A DNA stretch of 38,178 bases from contig CALXJZ010000008.1 of assembly GCA_944388745.1 (NCBI GenBank), positions 1 through 38,178 on the forward strand, read 5' to 3'. The position numbers were made by a program, and so were the translations under genes. The DNA is from an uncultured Clostridia bacterium. GTDB lineage: Bacteria; Bacillota; Clostridia; TANB77; CAG-508. The notes beneath the pieces are model-generated. The model did not search any database. It was given only the letters and a program-made list of their open reading frames with translations, and was not told where the DNA came from. Shown here one piece after another: positions 27,301 through 38,178 of this stretch (within the stretch, counting starts at the first letter, position 1; each line of letters starts with the position of its first letter).

Positions 27301-27808
27301 ATTTACATTTATAATACCAGTATATGAAAATATGAGTGCAACATTATCACCAATTCCAGTAAATAATACAAATATTTATCCAATGGATGTACAAGTTATT
27401 AATGATAATGTAGAAATAAAACAAAGTGCGGATGTAAATTCTACAACATTAAGAACAGTAAATTCAAGTGCAGAATTATTATCAGTACAAAGAATTAATA
27501 ATTGGCATCAAGTAATTACAACAGATGGATTAATTGGATATGTACAAAATGATTATTTAAGACAAGTTGATGATAAATTAAATTGCAATTACTCTGCTAG
27601 AGTTACAACAGCAGATGGAAGTGGATGTTGGACAAGAATTGGACCAAGTTTAGATTTAAGTAGGTTGAGTTTATTATCAGAAGGAACAACAGTACAAGTT
27701 TTGAATGAAGGAACTTATAAGGGGATATCTGGTTTTGATTGGTGTAGAGTTCAGTTACCAGACGGAAGGCAAGGATTTATGCCAAGTAGGTATCTTACTA
27801 GAAATTAG
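24335..27808 (+). CDS. Secreted four-module ricin-lectin protein with glucosaminidase and SH3 domains
   Basis: An 1157-aa exported wall enzyme. Order: signal peptide (about residues 1-27, ending YVQAANE), an Asn/Gln/Glu-rich linker to about 118, four ricin modules (about 119-264, 268-409, 417-558, 565-709), an N-acetylglucosaminidase domain of the clostridial LytD/GH73 type (about 712-1000; YPGYKERIAELMQNHPDWNF, IIQEQGRQG, YYNPFNIGASG), then two SH3-like domains. A zinc-finger-like ICSVCGTKLYDSGWYC sits inside the glucosaminidase region. Start ATG 24335 is preferred over 24305 because AAGGAGG (24320-24326) lies 8 bases upstream. The likely catalytic Glu is in IIQEQG. Confidence 0.9.
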   Translation: MKKISVIAILLVTLITLLGSGYVQAANEILLNNIQENLKSEENNIQENNIQENNIQENNQSNTTNSTENNKDDIIDSNENQNIQSNNNSTENQNTQIEDNTIKQEETNILQTKSAKVLEEGTYVIKSAINNNYVLDVANASKTSGANVQLYQNELLESQRFEVEYLADGYYIITAVHSGMVLDVANAGQTAGTNVWQCYRNEMDAQKWIIQDAGDGYFYIISKCNGLYLDAANGVAANGTNIAVCYGNNSNAQKFKFEKYEEVIPERTLDDGTYVIKSAINNDYVIDVAGASKTSGANVQLYQNQSLESQRFEIEYLEDGYYIITAVHSGMVLDVANAGTTPGTNVWQCYRNEMDAQKWLIQDAGDGYYYVISKCNGLYLDSANGVAANGTNIAVCYGNNSNAQKFKFEKVSDEQQLANGKYVIKSAINNDYVIDVENGSKMSGANVQIYQNQLLESQEFNVEYLENGYYIITASHSGMVLDVANAGTTPGTNVWQCYRNELDAQQWMIRDAGDGYYYIISKCNGLYLDVANGVAANGTNIAVCYGNGSNAQKFKFELAEIVDDKKTIADGTYSIETGVSSEYVLDVENGSRMSGANVQIYKKQATKRQNFRVKYLGDGYYTIMATHSNMVLDVANAGTTPGTNVWQCYSNGANAQKWLIQDAGNGYYYIISKCNGLYLDVANGVAANGTNIAVCYGNNSNAQKFKFVEPLNVLDTIDESKYPGYKERIAELMQNHPDWNFELLYTGLTFDEVIVGERAVHARNLVPQDYNGEWICSVCGTKLYDSGWYCASDKAVAYYMDPRNFLNESGVFQFQDVNDYTNGVCTLQGIQSQVNGTFLENYASDIDSACRSQNVNSYYIVTRIIQEQGRQGTQIGRGMDGGDGKTYYNPFNIGASGNGSDQIYANALATAKSYGWDTMEKAIAGGITFCKDNWLENCQNTLYQNKFDIDSRNGTNLYEHQYMQNLMAAYSEASIMRSMYASTNKINSGFTFIIPVYENMSATLSPIPVNNTNIYPMDVQVINDNVEIKQSADVNSTTLRTVNSSAELLSVQRINNWHQVITTDGLIGYVQNDYLRQVDDKLNCNYSARVTTADGSGCWTRIGPSLDLSRLSLLSEGTTVQVLNEGTYKGISGFDWCRVQLPDGRQGFMPSRYLTRN
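24461..24505 (+). repeat. 15-bp tandem repeat (three units) in the linker
   Basis: Three direct units of the 15-mer AACAACATTCAAGAA (middle unit with one change) encode NNIQE three times in the low-complexity linker after the signal peptide. In-frame slippage could change linker length without breaking the gene. Confidence 0.85.
24690..26460 (+). repeat. Four tandem ricin-module repeats, protein 2
   Basis: Four repeats of about 430-445 bases (near 24690, 25137, 25584 and 26028). The highly conserved segment SKCNGLYLD-ANGVAANGTNIAVCYGN occurs in each. The fourth module carries HSN and RQ-x-F instead of HSG and SQ-x-F, like the fourth modules of the other two proteins. Confidence 0.9.
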
Positions 27809-27825
27809 AAAGGGAGATGTATTGA

Positions 27826-30744
27826 TTGAAAAAGTTAGTAAAAAATTTAATTGTAGTATTAGTAATTACATTATTATGCTTCTCAGGTAATATGTCTTTA
27901 GCTTTAAATAGTATAAATGCGAGTGATAAAATAGATAATTATCAAGAAGAAATTAGCAATACGGAAAATAATACTGCAAATAAAGAAGATGAAAATATAA
28001 CTAATGATTCAATGACAGAAAACAAATTAGAAAATAACACAGTAGAAGAAAACAATAATGTAGAAGAGGATAAAGCTGTTGAACAAGACAAAACTGAAAC
28101 ACAAGAAGTGTTAGAAAACAATGTTGAATTAAAATCAAATATGCAAACTTTAGCTTCTTCAAAAACATTAGATGAAGGAATATATGTAATTAAATCAGCA
28201 ATAAACAACGATTATGTATTAGATGTTGCTAATGGTTCGAAAATAAGTGGAGCAAATGTACAATTATATAGAAATTCAGAAAATGAAAACCAAAGATTTA
28301 AAGTAGAATATTTAGATAATGGATATTATATTATAACAGCAGTACATTCTAATATGGTATTAGATGTAGCAAATGCAGGAAAAACAGCAGGAACTAATGT
28401 ATGGCAATGTTATAGAAATGAAATGGATGCACAACAATGGACAATAAAAGATGCAGGAGATGGATATTATTATCTTATTTCAAAGTGTAACGGATTATAT
28501 TTAGATGCAGCAAATGGTGTTGCAACAAACGGAACAAATATAGCAGTATGCTATGGAAATAATTCAAATGCACAAAAATTTAAATTTGAAAAATATGTTG
28601 AGCCAGTATATGAACACACATTAGAAGATGGAACATATGTAATAAAATCAGCAATTAATAATAATTATGTATTAGATGTAGCTAATGGCTCAAATATAAG
28701 TGGAGCAAATGTGCAATTATATGAAAACATATTAATAGATAGTCAAAGATTCGAAGTAAAGCATATCGGAAATGGATATTATACAATAACAGCAGTACAT
28801 TCTGGAAAAGTATTAGATGTTGCTAATGGTGGAACGACAGCAGGAACTAATGTATGGCAATGTACAAAAAACAATTCAAATGCACAACAATGGATATTGC
28901 AAGAAGCAGGAGATGGATATTATTATGTGATATCAAAATGTAATGAATTATATTTAGATGCAGCAAATGGTGTAGCTGCAAATGGGACAAATATAGCAGT
29001 ATGCTATGGAAATAAATCAAATGCACAAAAATTCAAATTTGAAAAATATGATGAAAATACACCTGTTGAGCCAATATTAGAAGATGGAACATATGTAATA
29101 AAATCAGGAATAAATAATAATTTCGTATTAGATGTTGCAAACGGCTCACAAACTAGTGGAGCAAATGTAGCTTTATATGAATATGCAGGAGGAACAAATC
29201 AAAGATTTAATGTTAGATACTTAGACGATGGATATTATGAAATAACAGCAGTACATTCAGGAATGGCATTAGATGTAGCAAATGCAGGAAAAACACCTGG
29301 AACTAATGTATGGCAATGTTATAAAAATGAACAAGATGCTCAAAAATGGTTATTAAAATATGTTGGAAATGGATATTATAATATAATTTCAAAATGTAAT
29401 GGATTATATTTGGATGCAGCAAATGGTGTAGCTGCAAATGGAACAAATATAGCAGTATGTTATGGTAATAATTCAAATGCACAAAAATTTACATTTATGA
29501 AATATGACCCAACAGTAGAAGAAGGAATATATCAAATAGAAAGTGCAATAAATAGTAATTATGTATTAGATGTTTCATTAGGTTCAATGGTAAGTGGAGC
29601 AAATGTGCAGTTATATCAAAAAGTAACAGCTAATAGACAAAGATTTAATGTACTTTATATGGGAAATGGATATTATGAAATTGTTTCAGTACGTTCAAAT
29701 CAAGCATTAGATGTAGCAAATGCAGGTACAGCTTCTGGAACTAATGTATGGCAATGCAGTAGAAATGGAGCAGATGCTCAAAGATGGCTTTTAAAAGATG
29801 CAGGAAATGGATATTATAATATAATTTCAAAATGTAATGGATTATATTTAGATGTTGCGAATGGAGTAGCAGCAAATGGAACAAATGTAGCAGTATGCTA
29901 TGGAAATGGCTCAAATGCTCAAAAGTTTAAACTTGTAAAAAGTGATAGAGTTCAAGATATAGATTACTATGAAGGAACTTATGGAACAACAGGACTAAAG
30001 GTTGCAAATGGTGGAGGAAGCTATCAAAGATATTATAAATGGGGAAGCGGACCAAATGTATTTTTTGCAACATTTGCAATACATGGATATGAAGATTTAT
30101 GGGCAAGAGATGGTGAAGAATTAATTGAAATAGCAAATAATTTCTATAATGAATTAATAACTAAATCAGATGTAAGCCTTGCAAATAAATGGACAATTTA
30201 TATATTCCCTGGTGTAAATATGGATGGAATAACAAATGGATGGACAAATAACGGACCAGGAAGAACTACACTTTATAGTGCAGCACCTGGAAACAAAGGA
30301 ATAGACTTAAATAGATGTTGGCAAATTGGAAGTTCATATCATAGATATACTGATGATAGAAACTATAATGGCACAGCAGGATTCCAAGCATATGAAGCAG
30401 CAAATTTAAGAGACTTTCTATATGCTAATAGAGCAACAAATGGACAGACAGTATTAGTAGATTTACATGGATGGACACAACAATTAATAGGAGATTCACA
30501 AATTTGTGGATATTATAGAAAACAATTTTCTGAAAATAATACTGATTCAGTAGGAAGTTATGGAACAGGATATTTAATTAATTGGGCAAGAACAAATTTA
30601 GGAGCTAATGGAAGAGCAGCTAAAGCAGCATTAATCGAATTACCTAACTATGGAAATAGTGTAAATGGACATCAAGCAGTTTTAAATCATAATTTTTCTA
30701 ATAGATATATAGCAAGTACATTAGATATGTTATATTCTATGTAG
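27826..30744 (+). CDS. Secreted four-module ricin-lectin protein with M14-type zinc carboxypeptidase domain
   Basis: A 972-aa exported protein from a TTG start (AGGGAG RBS at 27811-27816). Order: signal peptide (to about residue 28), acidic Asn/Glu linker to about 115, four ricin modules (about 116-255, 266-406, 417-558, 566-706), and a C-terminal M14-like metallopeptidase. Candidate zinc ligands are H753-x-x-E756 in IHGYED and H881 in VDLHGW; the general-base Glu938 is in ALIELP; substrate-binding NR is in GIDLNRCW. M14 wall enzymes remove or cut at peptide stem residues such as gamma-D-Glu-mDAP; the bond here is inferred. It lies 18 bases after the glucosaminidase gene, so the two are co-transcribed. 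Confidence 0.88.
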   Translation: MKKLVKNLIVVLVITLLCFSGNMSLALNSINASDKIDNYQEEISNTENNTANKEDENITNDSMTENKLENNTVEENNNVEEDKAVEQDKTETQEVLENNVELKSNMQTLASSKTLDEGIYVIKSAINNDYVLDVANGSKISGANVQLYRNSENENQRFKVEYLDNGYYIITAVHSNMVLDVANAGKTAGTNVWQCYRNEMDAQQWTIKDAGDGYYYLISKCNGLYLDAANGVATNGTNIAVCYGNNSNAQKFKFEKYVEPVYEHTLEDGTYVIKSAINNNYVLDVANGSNISGANVQLYENILIDSQRFEVKHIGNGYYTITAVHSGKVLDVANGGTTAGTNVWQCTKNNSNAQQWILQEAGDGYYYVISKCNELYLDAANGVAANGTNIAVCYGNKSNAQKFKFEKYDENTPVEPILEDGTYVIKSGINNNFVLDVANGSQTSGANVALYEYAGGTNQRFNVRYLDDGYYEITAVHSGMALDVANAGKTPGTNVWQCYKNEQDAQKWLLKYVGNGYYNIISKCNGLYLDAANGVAANGTNIAVCYGNNSNAQKFTFMKYDPTVEEGIYQIESAINSNYVLDVSLGSMVSGANVQLYQKVTANRQRFNVLYMGNGYYEIVSVRSNQALDVANAGTASGTNVWQCSRNGADAQRWLLKDAGNGYYNIISKCNGLYLDVANGVAANGTNVAVCYGNGSNAQKFKLVKSDRVQDIDYYEGTYGTTGLKVANGGGSYQRYYKWGSGPNVFFATFAIHGYEDLWARDGEELIEIANNFYNELITKSDVSLANKWTIYIFPGVNMDGITNGWTNNGPGRTTLYSAAPGNKGIDLNRCWQIGSSYHRYTDDRNYNGTAGFQAYEAANLRDFLYANRATNGQTVLVDLHGWTQQLIGDSQICGYYRKQFSENNTDSVGSYGTGYLINWARTNLGANGRAAKAALIELPNYGNSVNGHQAVLNHNFSNRYIASTLDMLYSM
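28170..29945 (+). repeat. Four tandem ricin-module repeats, protein 3
   Basis: Four in-frame repeats of about 430-450 bases (near 28170, 28620, 29075 and 29520) with the same three-subrepeat beta-trefoil pattern (QRF, QQW/QKW, QKF). Module 1 of this gene is close at DNA level to module 1 of the gene at 24335. Confidence 0.9.
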
Positions 30745-30783
30745 AGATTTTGTATGTGATTGTAGAAGGGAATGTAATTAGAA

Positions 30784-31569
30784 ATGAAAAAGAAGATAAT
30801 TATAGGTGTAGCAATAATATTGGTAGTACTAGTTATAATAGTTGCAGCAATTTTGATTAATAATAAAGAAAATGATAAGGTTGCGGTTGATAATACCGCA
30901 ACTGATAATATTATTGAAGAAAATAATAATACTAAAAATAATGTCGAAGAAGAAATAAATACAGATGAAGAAAATCAAAAAATTGATGAAATAAAATATA
31001 ATACTGGTGCAACAGGAGATAGCAATATTTATGAAGTACAAATAGATAGCTATGATGGAAGAGAAGTTGTAGTTGTAAAACCAAGCATAAAATATAAAGT
31101 AGCTTTTGCAGGAATGGTAAAAAATGATTTACCACAAATGCAAGAAATAAATCAAATATATGAAGATAATAAACCAGAGAAAAATGGTATATGGGTAGAA
31201 AGTGATAGTAGAGACAAAATATTGAGTATGTTCAATAATAGTGGAATTTTTAATAACACATATACAATAGACCAAGATGGATATATGAAAGTGCAAGAAG
31301 AAAGCAATCCTAATGAAAATGATACAAAAATAATTAATGCAATAAATTCAAAAAAACAATATATGTTATCTGTTTCAAGTATATGCTATATTGTAGATGA
31401 TTTAACAGGTGAAATACAAAGATATTCATTTGAAAATATGGATAGATATCAAACTTATGAGTATTTTGATAATGGAAATCAATATATTATTTTTCTAACA
31501 GAAAATAAGAATAATCAATTGTCAGATAGTGAAATAATAAACAGTTTGATTGGATTATTAGAACAATAG
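30784..31569 (+). CDS. Membrane-anchored protein of unknown function
   Basis: A 261-aa protein not recognised. The N-terminus has one membrane segment (KKKIIIGVAIILVVLVIIVAAILI), followed by an acidic Asn/Glu linker to about residue 78 and an extracytoplasmic domain of about 180 aa with mixed beta character (NIYEVQIDSYDGREVVVVKPS, KYKVAFAGMVKNDLPQM, YIIFLTENKNN). There is no lipobox Cys and no catalytic motif. It follows the carboxypeptidase gene by 39 bases and probably belongs to the same transcript; a surface role is inferred from this. Confidence 0.7.
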   Translation: MKKKIIIGVAIILVVLVIIVAAILINNKENDKVAVDNTATDNIIEENNNTKNNVEEEINTDEENQKIDEIKYNTGATGDSNIYEVQIDSYDGREVVVVKPSIKYKVAFAGMVKNDLPQMQEINQIYEDNKPEKNGIWVESDSRDKILSMFNNSGIFNNTYTIDQDGYMKVQEESNPNENDTKIINAINSKKQYMLSVSSICYIVDDLTGEIQRYSFENMDRYQTYEYFDNGNQYIIFLTENKNNQLSDSEIINSLIGLLEQ

Positions 31570-31606
31570 TTACAATAAAAAAATTAATGAAAGGATTGAG
31601 CTATTT

Positions 31607-32059
31607 ATGAAAAAAATAGTAATAAATTGTATAATTATATTCAGTATAATAATAACAGCTATATTTTTAACCACACTTAATTCTTATGCAATAGATAGAG
31701 ACCCTAATAGTAGCAAAGGATTTGCAGAGTTTGACGATGAAGCAGCAGCACAAGAAACACAAGAATTAATACAAGAACAACAAGAAGAACAGGAAAACCA
31801 ACAAAATACTACAAATGGAGATAAACCATTAGAAGAAACTTCAAGTGATGTAGAAAATAATGAATTATCAAATACAGATAATCAGGTAGCAAATGAAGTA
31901 GAAGAAACTAACAGCACACAATCGTCATCAGTTATAGAAGAAAATGTAAACAGCTTCTCAATTGATGCAGATTTATTGATATTTTTAACAATAATTGCTA
32001 TTATAATTGTAATAATATTTATTACAGTATTAGTACGTAAATCAAAAGGAAAGAAATGA
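31607..32059 (+). CDS. Secreted/membrane protein with acidic linker and C-terminal anchor, unknown
   Basis: A 150-aa protein with an N-terminal signal-type segment (KIVINCIIIFSIIITAIFLTTL), a Gln/Glu/Asn-rich middle of about 80 aa (QETQELIQEQQEEQENQQ) and a C-terminal hydrophobic span followed by RKSKGKK. The design (signal, flexible spacer, span, basic tail) suggests a small membrane-tethered spacer facing outward. No enzymatic domain is seen. GAAAGG RBS upstream; 7 bases before the GtrA gene. Confidence 0.68.
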   Translation: MKKIVINCIIIFSIIITAIFLTTLNSYAIDRDPNSSKGFAEFDDEAAAQETQELIQEQQEEQENQQNTTNGDKPLEETSSDVENNELSNTDNQVANEVEETNSTQSSSVIEENVNSFSIDADLLIFLTIIAIIIVIIFITVLVRKSKGKK

Positions 32060-32066
32060 GAGATAA

Positions 32067-32546
32067 ATGGAAGAAAATAAAGTAACATTAAAAGATATTA
32101 ATTTGAAAAATATAAATTGGAAAACAATAAAAGGACTATATTTAAATTATAAAGAAATTATAAATTATTTAGTATTTGGCGGATTAACCACAATAGTAAA
32201 TTTTGTTGCATATTGTATATTTGCAAGGGCAATTGGAATAGATGAAGTTCTAAGTAGTGGAATTGCATGGGTTTGTGGAGTTATATTTGCCTATGTAACA
32301 AATAAAATATTTGTCTTTGATAGTAAAACAGAAACCAAAAAAGAATTGCTAAAAGAATGTGCATCATTCTTTTTAGCAAGAGTAGTTTCAGGAATAACTT
32401 GTGATGTTGGAACTTTTGCTTTAATGGTAAAGGTATTTAATATAAATGATATTTTATCTAAAATTGTAACACAGGTTATGGTTGTTATAGTTAATTACTT
32501 ATTTAGTAAGTTTGTTGTATTTAGAAAAACTAGCCTTGGAAAATAA
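32067..32546 (+). CDS. GtrA-family membrane protein (second copy)
   Basis: A 159-aa, four-span GtrA homologue: EIINYLVFGGLTTIVNFVAYCIF, IAWVCGVIFAYVTNKIFVF, then FFLARVVSGITCDVGTF and VNYLFSKFVVFRK. The N-terminal 30 aa are a charged cytoplasmic head. It is followed after a palindromic element by a GtrB-like transferase, the classic GtrA-GtrB pairing for attaching polyprenyl-phosphate sugars. Its TAA stop is contained in the left arm of that element, which suggests the original C-terminus was altered by the insertion. Confidence 0.9.
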   Translation: MEENKVTLKDINLKNINWKTIKGLYLNYKEIINYLVFGGLTTIVNFVAYCIFARAIGIDEVLSSGIAWVCGVIFAYVTNKIFVFDSKTETKKELLKECASFFLARVVSGITCDVGTFALMVKVFNINDILSKIVTQVMVVIVNYLFSKFVVFRKTSLGK

Positions 32547-32655
32547 TTACAATTTTATCTGCGTCAAATTTTATTTAAAACGCGGTTACATATAAACATA
32601 TGCGCCCTTGCCTTTTAAATAAAATTTTCCTTGCTAAAATTTAATTCTTTTCCAA
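32536..32655. repeat. Nested palindromic element, family A/B, copy B
   Basis: A 120-base element between GtrA and GtrB-like genes. Terminal inverted repeats of about 22 bp (32536-32557 with 32633-32655) share sequence with copy A; a perfect 15-bp inner repeat pairs 32566-32580 with 32613-32627. The centre holds a short CATAT/ATATG hairpin. The left arm overlaps the GtrA stop codon. Confidence 0.85.
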
Positions 32656-32690
32656 CTAGATTTGTGCTTTAGGAGGGAATAAAAGTAATA

Positions 32691-33638
32691 ATGAAAAAAG
32701 TGTCAGTAGTTATACCAATGTATTATGAGGAAGAAGTAGCAAAAGAGTGCTATGAAAAAGTAAGTAATGTATTAAAAAGTTTAGAAGAAAAATATGATTA
32801 TGAAATCATATTTGTTAATGATGGAAGTAAAGATAAAACATTGGAAATATTAGAAAATATTGCAAAAGATGATAAAAGAGCAAAAATAATATCATTTTCA
32901 AGAAACTTTGGACATCAAGCAGCAGTAACAGCAGGTTTAAAAGAGGTATCAGGAGATGCAATAATAATAATAGATGCAGACTTGCAAGACCCACCAGAGT
33001 TAATACCACAAATGCTTGAACTATGGGAGCAAGGAAATGAAGTAATATATGGAAAAAGAAAAACAAGAAAAGGTGAATCAGCTTTTAAATTATTAACTGC
33101 AAAAATGTTTTATAAAACACTAAATGCATTATCAGATGTTGAAATTCCAAAAGATACAGGTGATTTTAGATTAGTTGATAGAAAAGTTGTAGATGTTATA
33201 AATTCACTTCCAGAACATAATAAATTTTTAAGAGGACTATTTAGTTGGGTTGGATTTAAACAAGAAGCATATGAATATGAAAGACAAGAAAGATATGCAG
33301 GAAAAACAAAATATCCATTGAAAAAAATGTTAAAACTTGCATCAGATGGAATAATTAGTTTTTCAACTAAACCACTAAAATTAGTAGGAGCATTAGGTAT
33401 AGTTTCTATAATAATTTCAATAATTTTATTGATTTATGCTTTAATATCATATATATTTAAACTAAATCAACTTTCAGCAGGTTGGACATCAATAATTGTA
33501 GCTGTAACATTTTTTGCAGGAGTTCAATTACTTTCATTGTGGATTATTTCTGAATATATTGGTAGAATATATGATGAGTCAAAGGGTAGACCACAATATA
33601 TAGTTGATAAAAAGATTAATTTTGATGAAGATAAATGA
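32691..33638 (+). CDS. GtrB/DPM1-like polyprenyl-phosphate glycosyltransferase
   Basis: A 315-aa GT2 enzyme that transfers a sugar from a nucleotide sugar to undecaprenyl phosphate. The catalytic domain has SVVIPMYYEEE, FVNDGSKDKTLEIL, SRNFGHQAAVTAGL and the IDADLQDPPEL metal-binding motif, typical of the GtrB/DPM1 group. Two C-terminal membrane spans (about 230-255 and 265-290) anchor it. It pairs with the GtrA at 32067. The products could feed the GT-C enzymes at 18708 and 22238 (inference). The AGGAGGG RBS lies 13 bases from the ATG, somewhat far. Confidence 0.92.
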   Translation: MKKVSVVIPMYYEEEVAKECYEKVSNVLKSLEEKYDYEIIFVNDGSKDKTLEILENIAKDDKRAKIISFSRNFGHQAAVTAGLKEVSGDAIIIIDADLQDPPELIPQMLELWEQGNEVIYGKRKTRKGESAFKLLTAKMFYKTLNALSDVEIPKDTGDFRLVDRKVVDVINSLPEHNKFLRGLFSWVGFKQEAYEYERQERYAGKTKYPLKKMLKLASDGIISFSTKPLKLVGALGIVSIIISIILLIYALISYIFKLNQLSAGWTSIIVAVTFFAGVQLLSLWIISEYIGRIYDESKGRPQYIVDKKINFDEDK

Positions 33639-33664
33639 TATTAATCAGGATTGGAGATAAAAGG

Positions 33665-35287
<1,623 letters not shown>

Positions 35288-35333
35288 TTTGAAAAATAAT
35301 TAGTACATAGTAAGTATAAAAGAGGAGAAAATT

Positions 35334-37717
<2,384 letters not shown>

Positions 37718-37727
37718 CCGGGATTAA

Positions 37728-37774
37728 GGGGACGGTCCTAAAAATCCCTAAAATCGGGGAATAGGGGACGGACC
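37728..37774. repeat. REP-like palindromic element after obgE
   Basis: Two near-copies of GGGGACGG-x-CC (GGGGACGGTCC 37728-37738 and GGGGACGGACC 37764-37774) enclose a nested palindrome: GGTCC (37734-37738) pairs with GGACC (37770-37774), and inside it TCCC pairs with GGGA around TAAAATC. The GGGGACG core is shared with the guaB leader hairpin. It is followed by TTT and may also serve as a weak transcription end for obgE. Confidence 0.75.
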
Positions 37775-37840
37775 TTTAATAATAAAACTAGTAACAAAAT
37801 TGAATAAAAAGCATAAAATAAACCATAGGAGGCAAATGAT

Positions 37841-38178
37841 ATGGAATTTATATTGAATACCATATTTTGGACATTAGCCCTTTATGGTTTATTTGAAATT
37901 ATAAAAACAATTATATATATAACCACGTATACAAAAATGCAATCAGATGGTATATACATAATAATAGCTGTCAAAAATCAAGAAGAAAAAATAGAAGGAT
38001 TTTTACGTTCGATTTTATTTAAAATTTTATATGGTAAAGAAGATTATTTGAAAAACATAATAGTAGCAGATTTGAAGTCAACAGATAAAACAAAGGAGAT
38101 TGCAAAAAAACTTTCAAAAGAATATGATTGCTTGAAAGTCTTAAATTGGAGAGAATGTAAAGATATTATAGATAATAT
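37841..38178 (+). CDS. Membrane-anchored GT2-like protein, partial (cut by window end)
   Basis: The first 112 codons of a gene running off the window. ATG 37841 follows TAGGAGG by 8 bases. The product starts with a hydrophobic segment (FILNTIFWTLALYGLFEII), then IYIIIAVKNQEEKIEGFLRSIL and IIVADLKSTDKTKEIAKKL. The last two mimic the beta1 and beta2 motifs of a GT-A family 2 fold (IIAVxNxE and the D-x-STD-x-T loop). It may be a degenerate or regulatory glycosyltransferase-like protein; the metal site would lie outside the window. Confidence 0.7.
   Translation, partial: MEFILNTIFWTLALYGLFEIIKTIIYITTYTKMQSDGIYIIIAVKNQEEKIEGFLRSILFKILYGKEDYLKNIIVADLKSTDKTKEIAKKLSKEYDCLKVLNWRECKDIIDN

Overview
The window is AT-rich, almost entirely coding on the + strand, with Clostridia-like (low-GC Firmicutes) ribosomal, IMPDH, Obg and cell-wall genes. 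AGA is the dominant Arg codon, and TAA, TAG and TGA all act as stops. It looks like an uncultured or gut-type clostridium; nothing in the sequence fixes a species.

Layout. (1) 1-770: rplU and rpmA, closed by a strong terminator. (2) 835-2443: a promoter, a REP-like hairpin leader and guaB, whose product closely resembles the Tritrichomonas-type IMP dehydrogenase. (3) 2471-5293: the first of three secreted wall-lytic proteins carrying four ricin-type beta-trefoil modules (here with a GH25 muramidase). (4) 5310-20091: a surface-polysaccharide locus with GT4 and GT2 glycosyltransferases, a Wzy/ligase-like membrane protein, an ABC-2 exporter pair with its own promoter, a small coiled-coil protein, a GT4-GT2 fusion and a GT-C membrane transferase. 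(5) 20069-24202: GtrA, a FAD oxidoreductase and a DUF2142 membrane protein. (6) 24335-30744: two more four-module ricin proteins, one with a glucosaminidase and SH3 domains, one with an M14 zinc carboxypeptidase. (7) 30784-33638: two unknown membrane-anchored proteins, a second GtrA and a GtrB-like polyprenyl-phosphate glycosyltransferase. (8) 33665-38178: an unknown gene, trpS, another unknown gene, obgE and a partial GT2-like gene. rplU-rpmA and obgE, usually neighbours, are thus separated by about 35 kb of mainly cell-surface genes.

How the genes fit together. The glycosyltransferases, exporter, polymerase-like protein and GtrA/GtrB/GT-C set could build, export and decorate a wall glycopolymer. 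The three ricin-module enzymes could bind that glycan and cut peptidoglycan. This link is inference from co-location and shared modules.

Main discovery candidate. Three genes (a GT4 gene, a GT-C gene and trpS) are each broken by one extra base. In all three the break is an in-frame CGG codon, and reading +1 from it (GGN, Gly) restores the protein exactly, including the conserved GG motif of GT4 and the Gly after KMSKS in TrpRS. In a manual scan of the whole window I found no other in-frame CGG in any recognisable gene, although CGA and CGT are used. This suggests CGG is an unassigned or starved codon that triggers +1 frameshifting onto Gly, formally like yeast Ty1 (CUU-AGG-C). A systematic sequencing artefact is the main alternative.

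The intergenic spaces also hold nested palindromic elements: two copies of one family with a solo arm, one unrelated larger element, and REP-like GGGGACG elements at both ends of the window. No tRNA, rRNA, CRISPR array, transposase or phage gene was seen.
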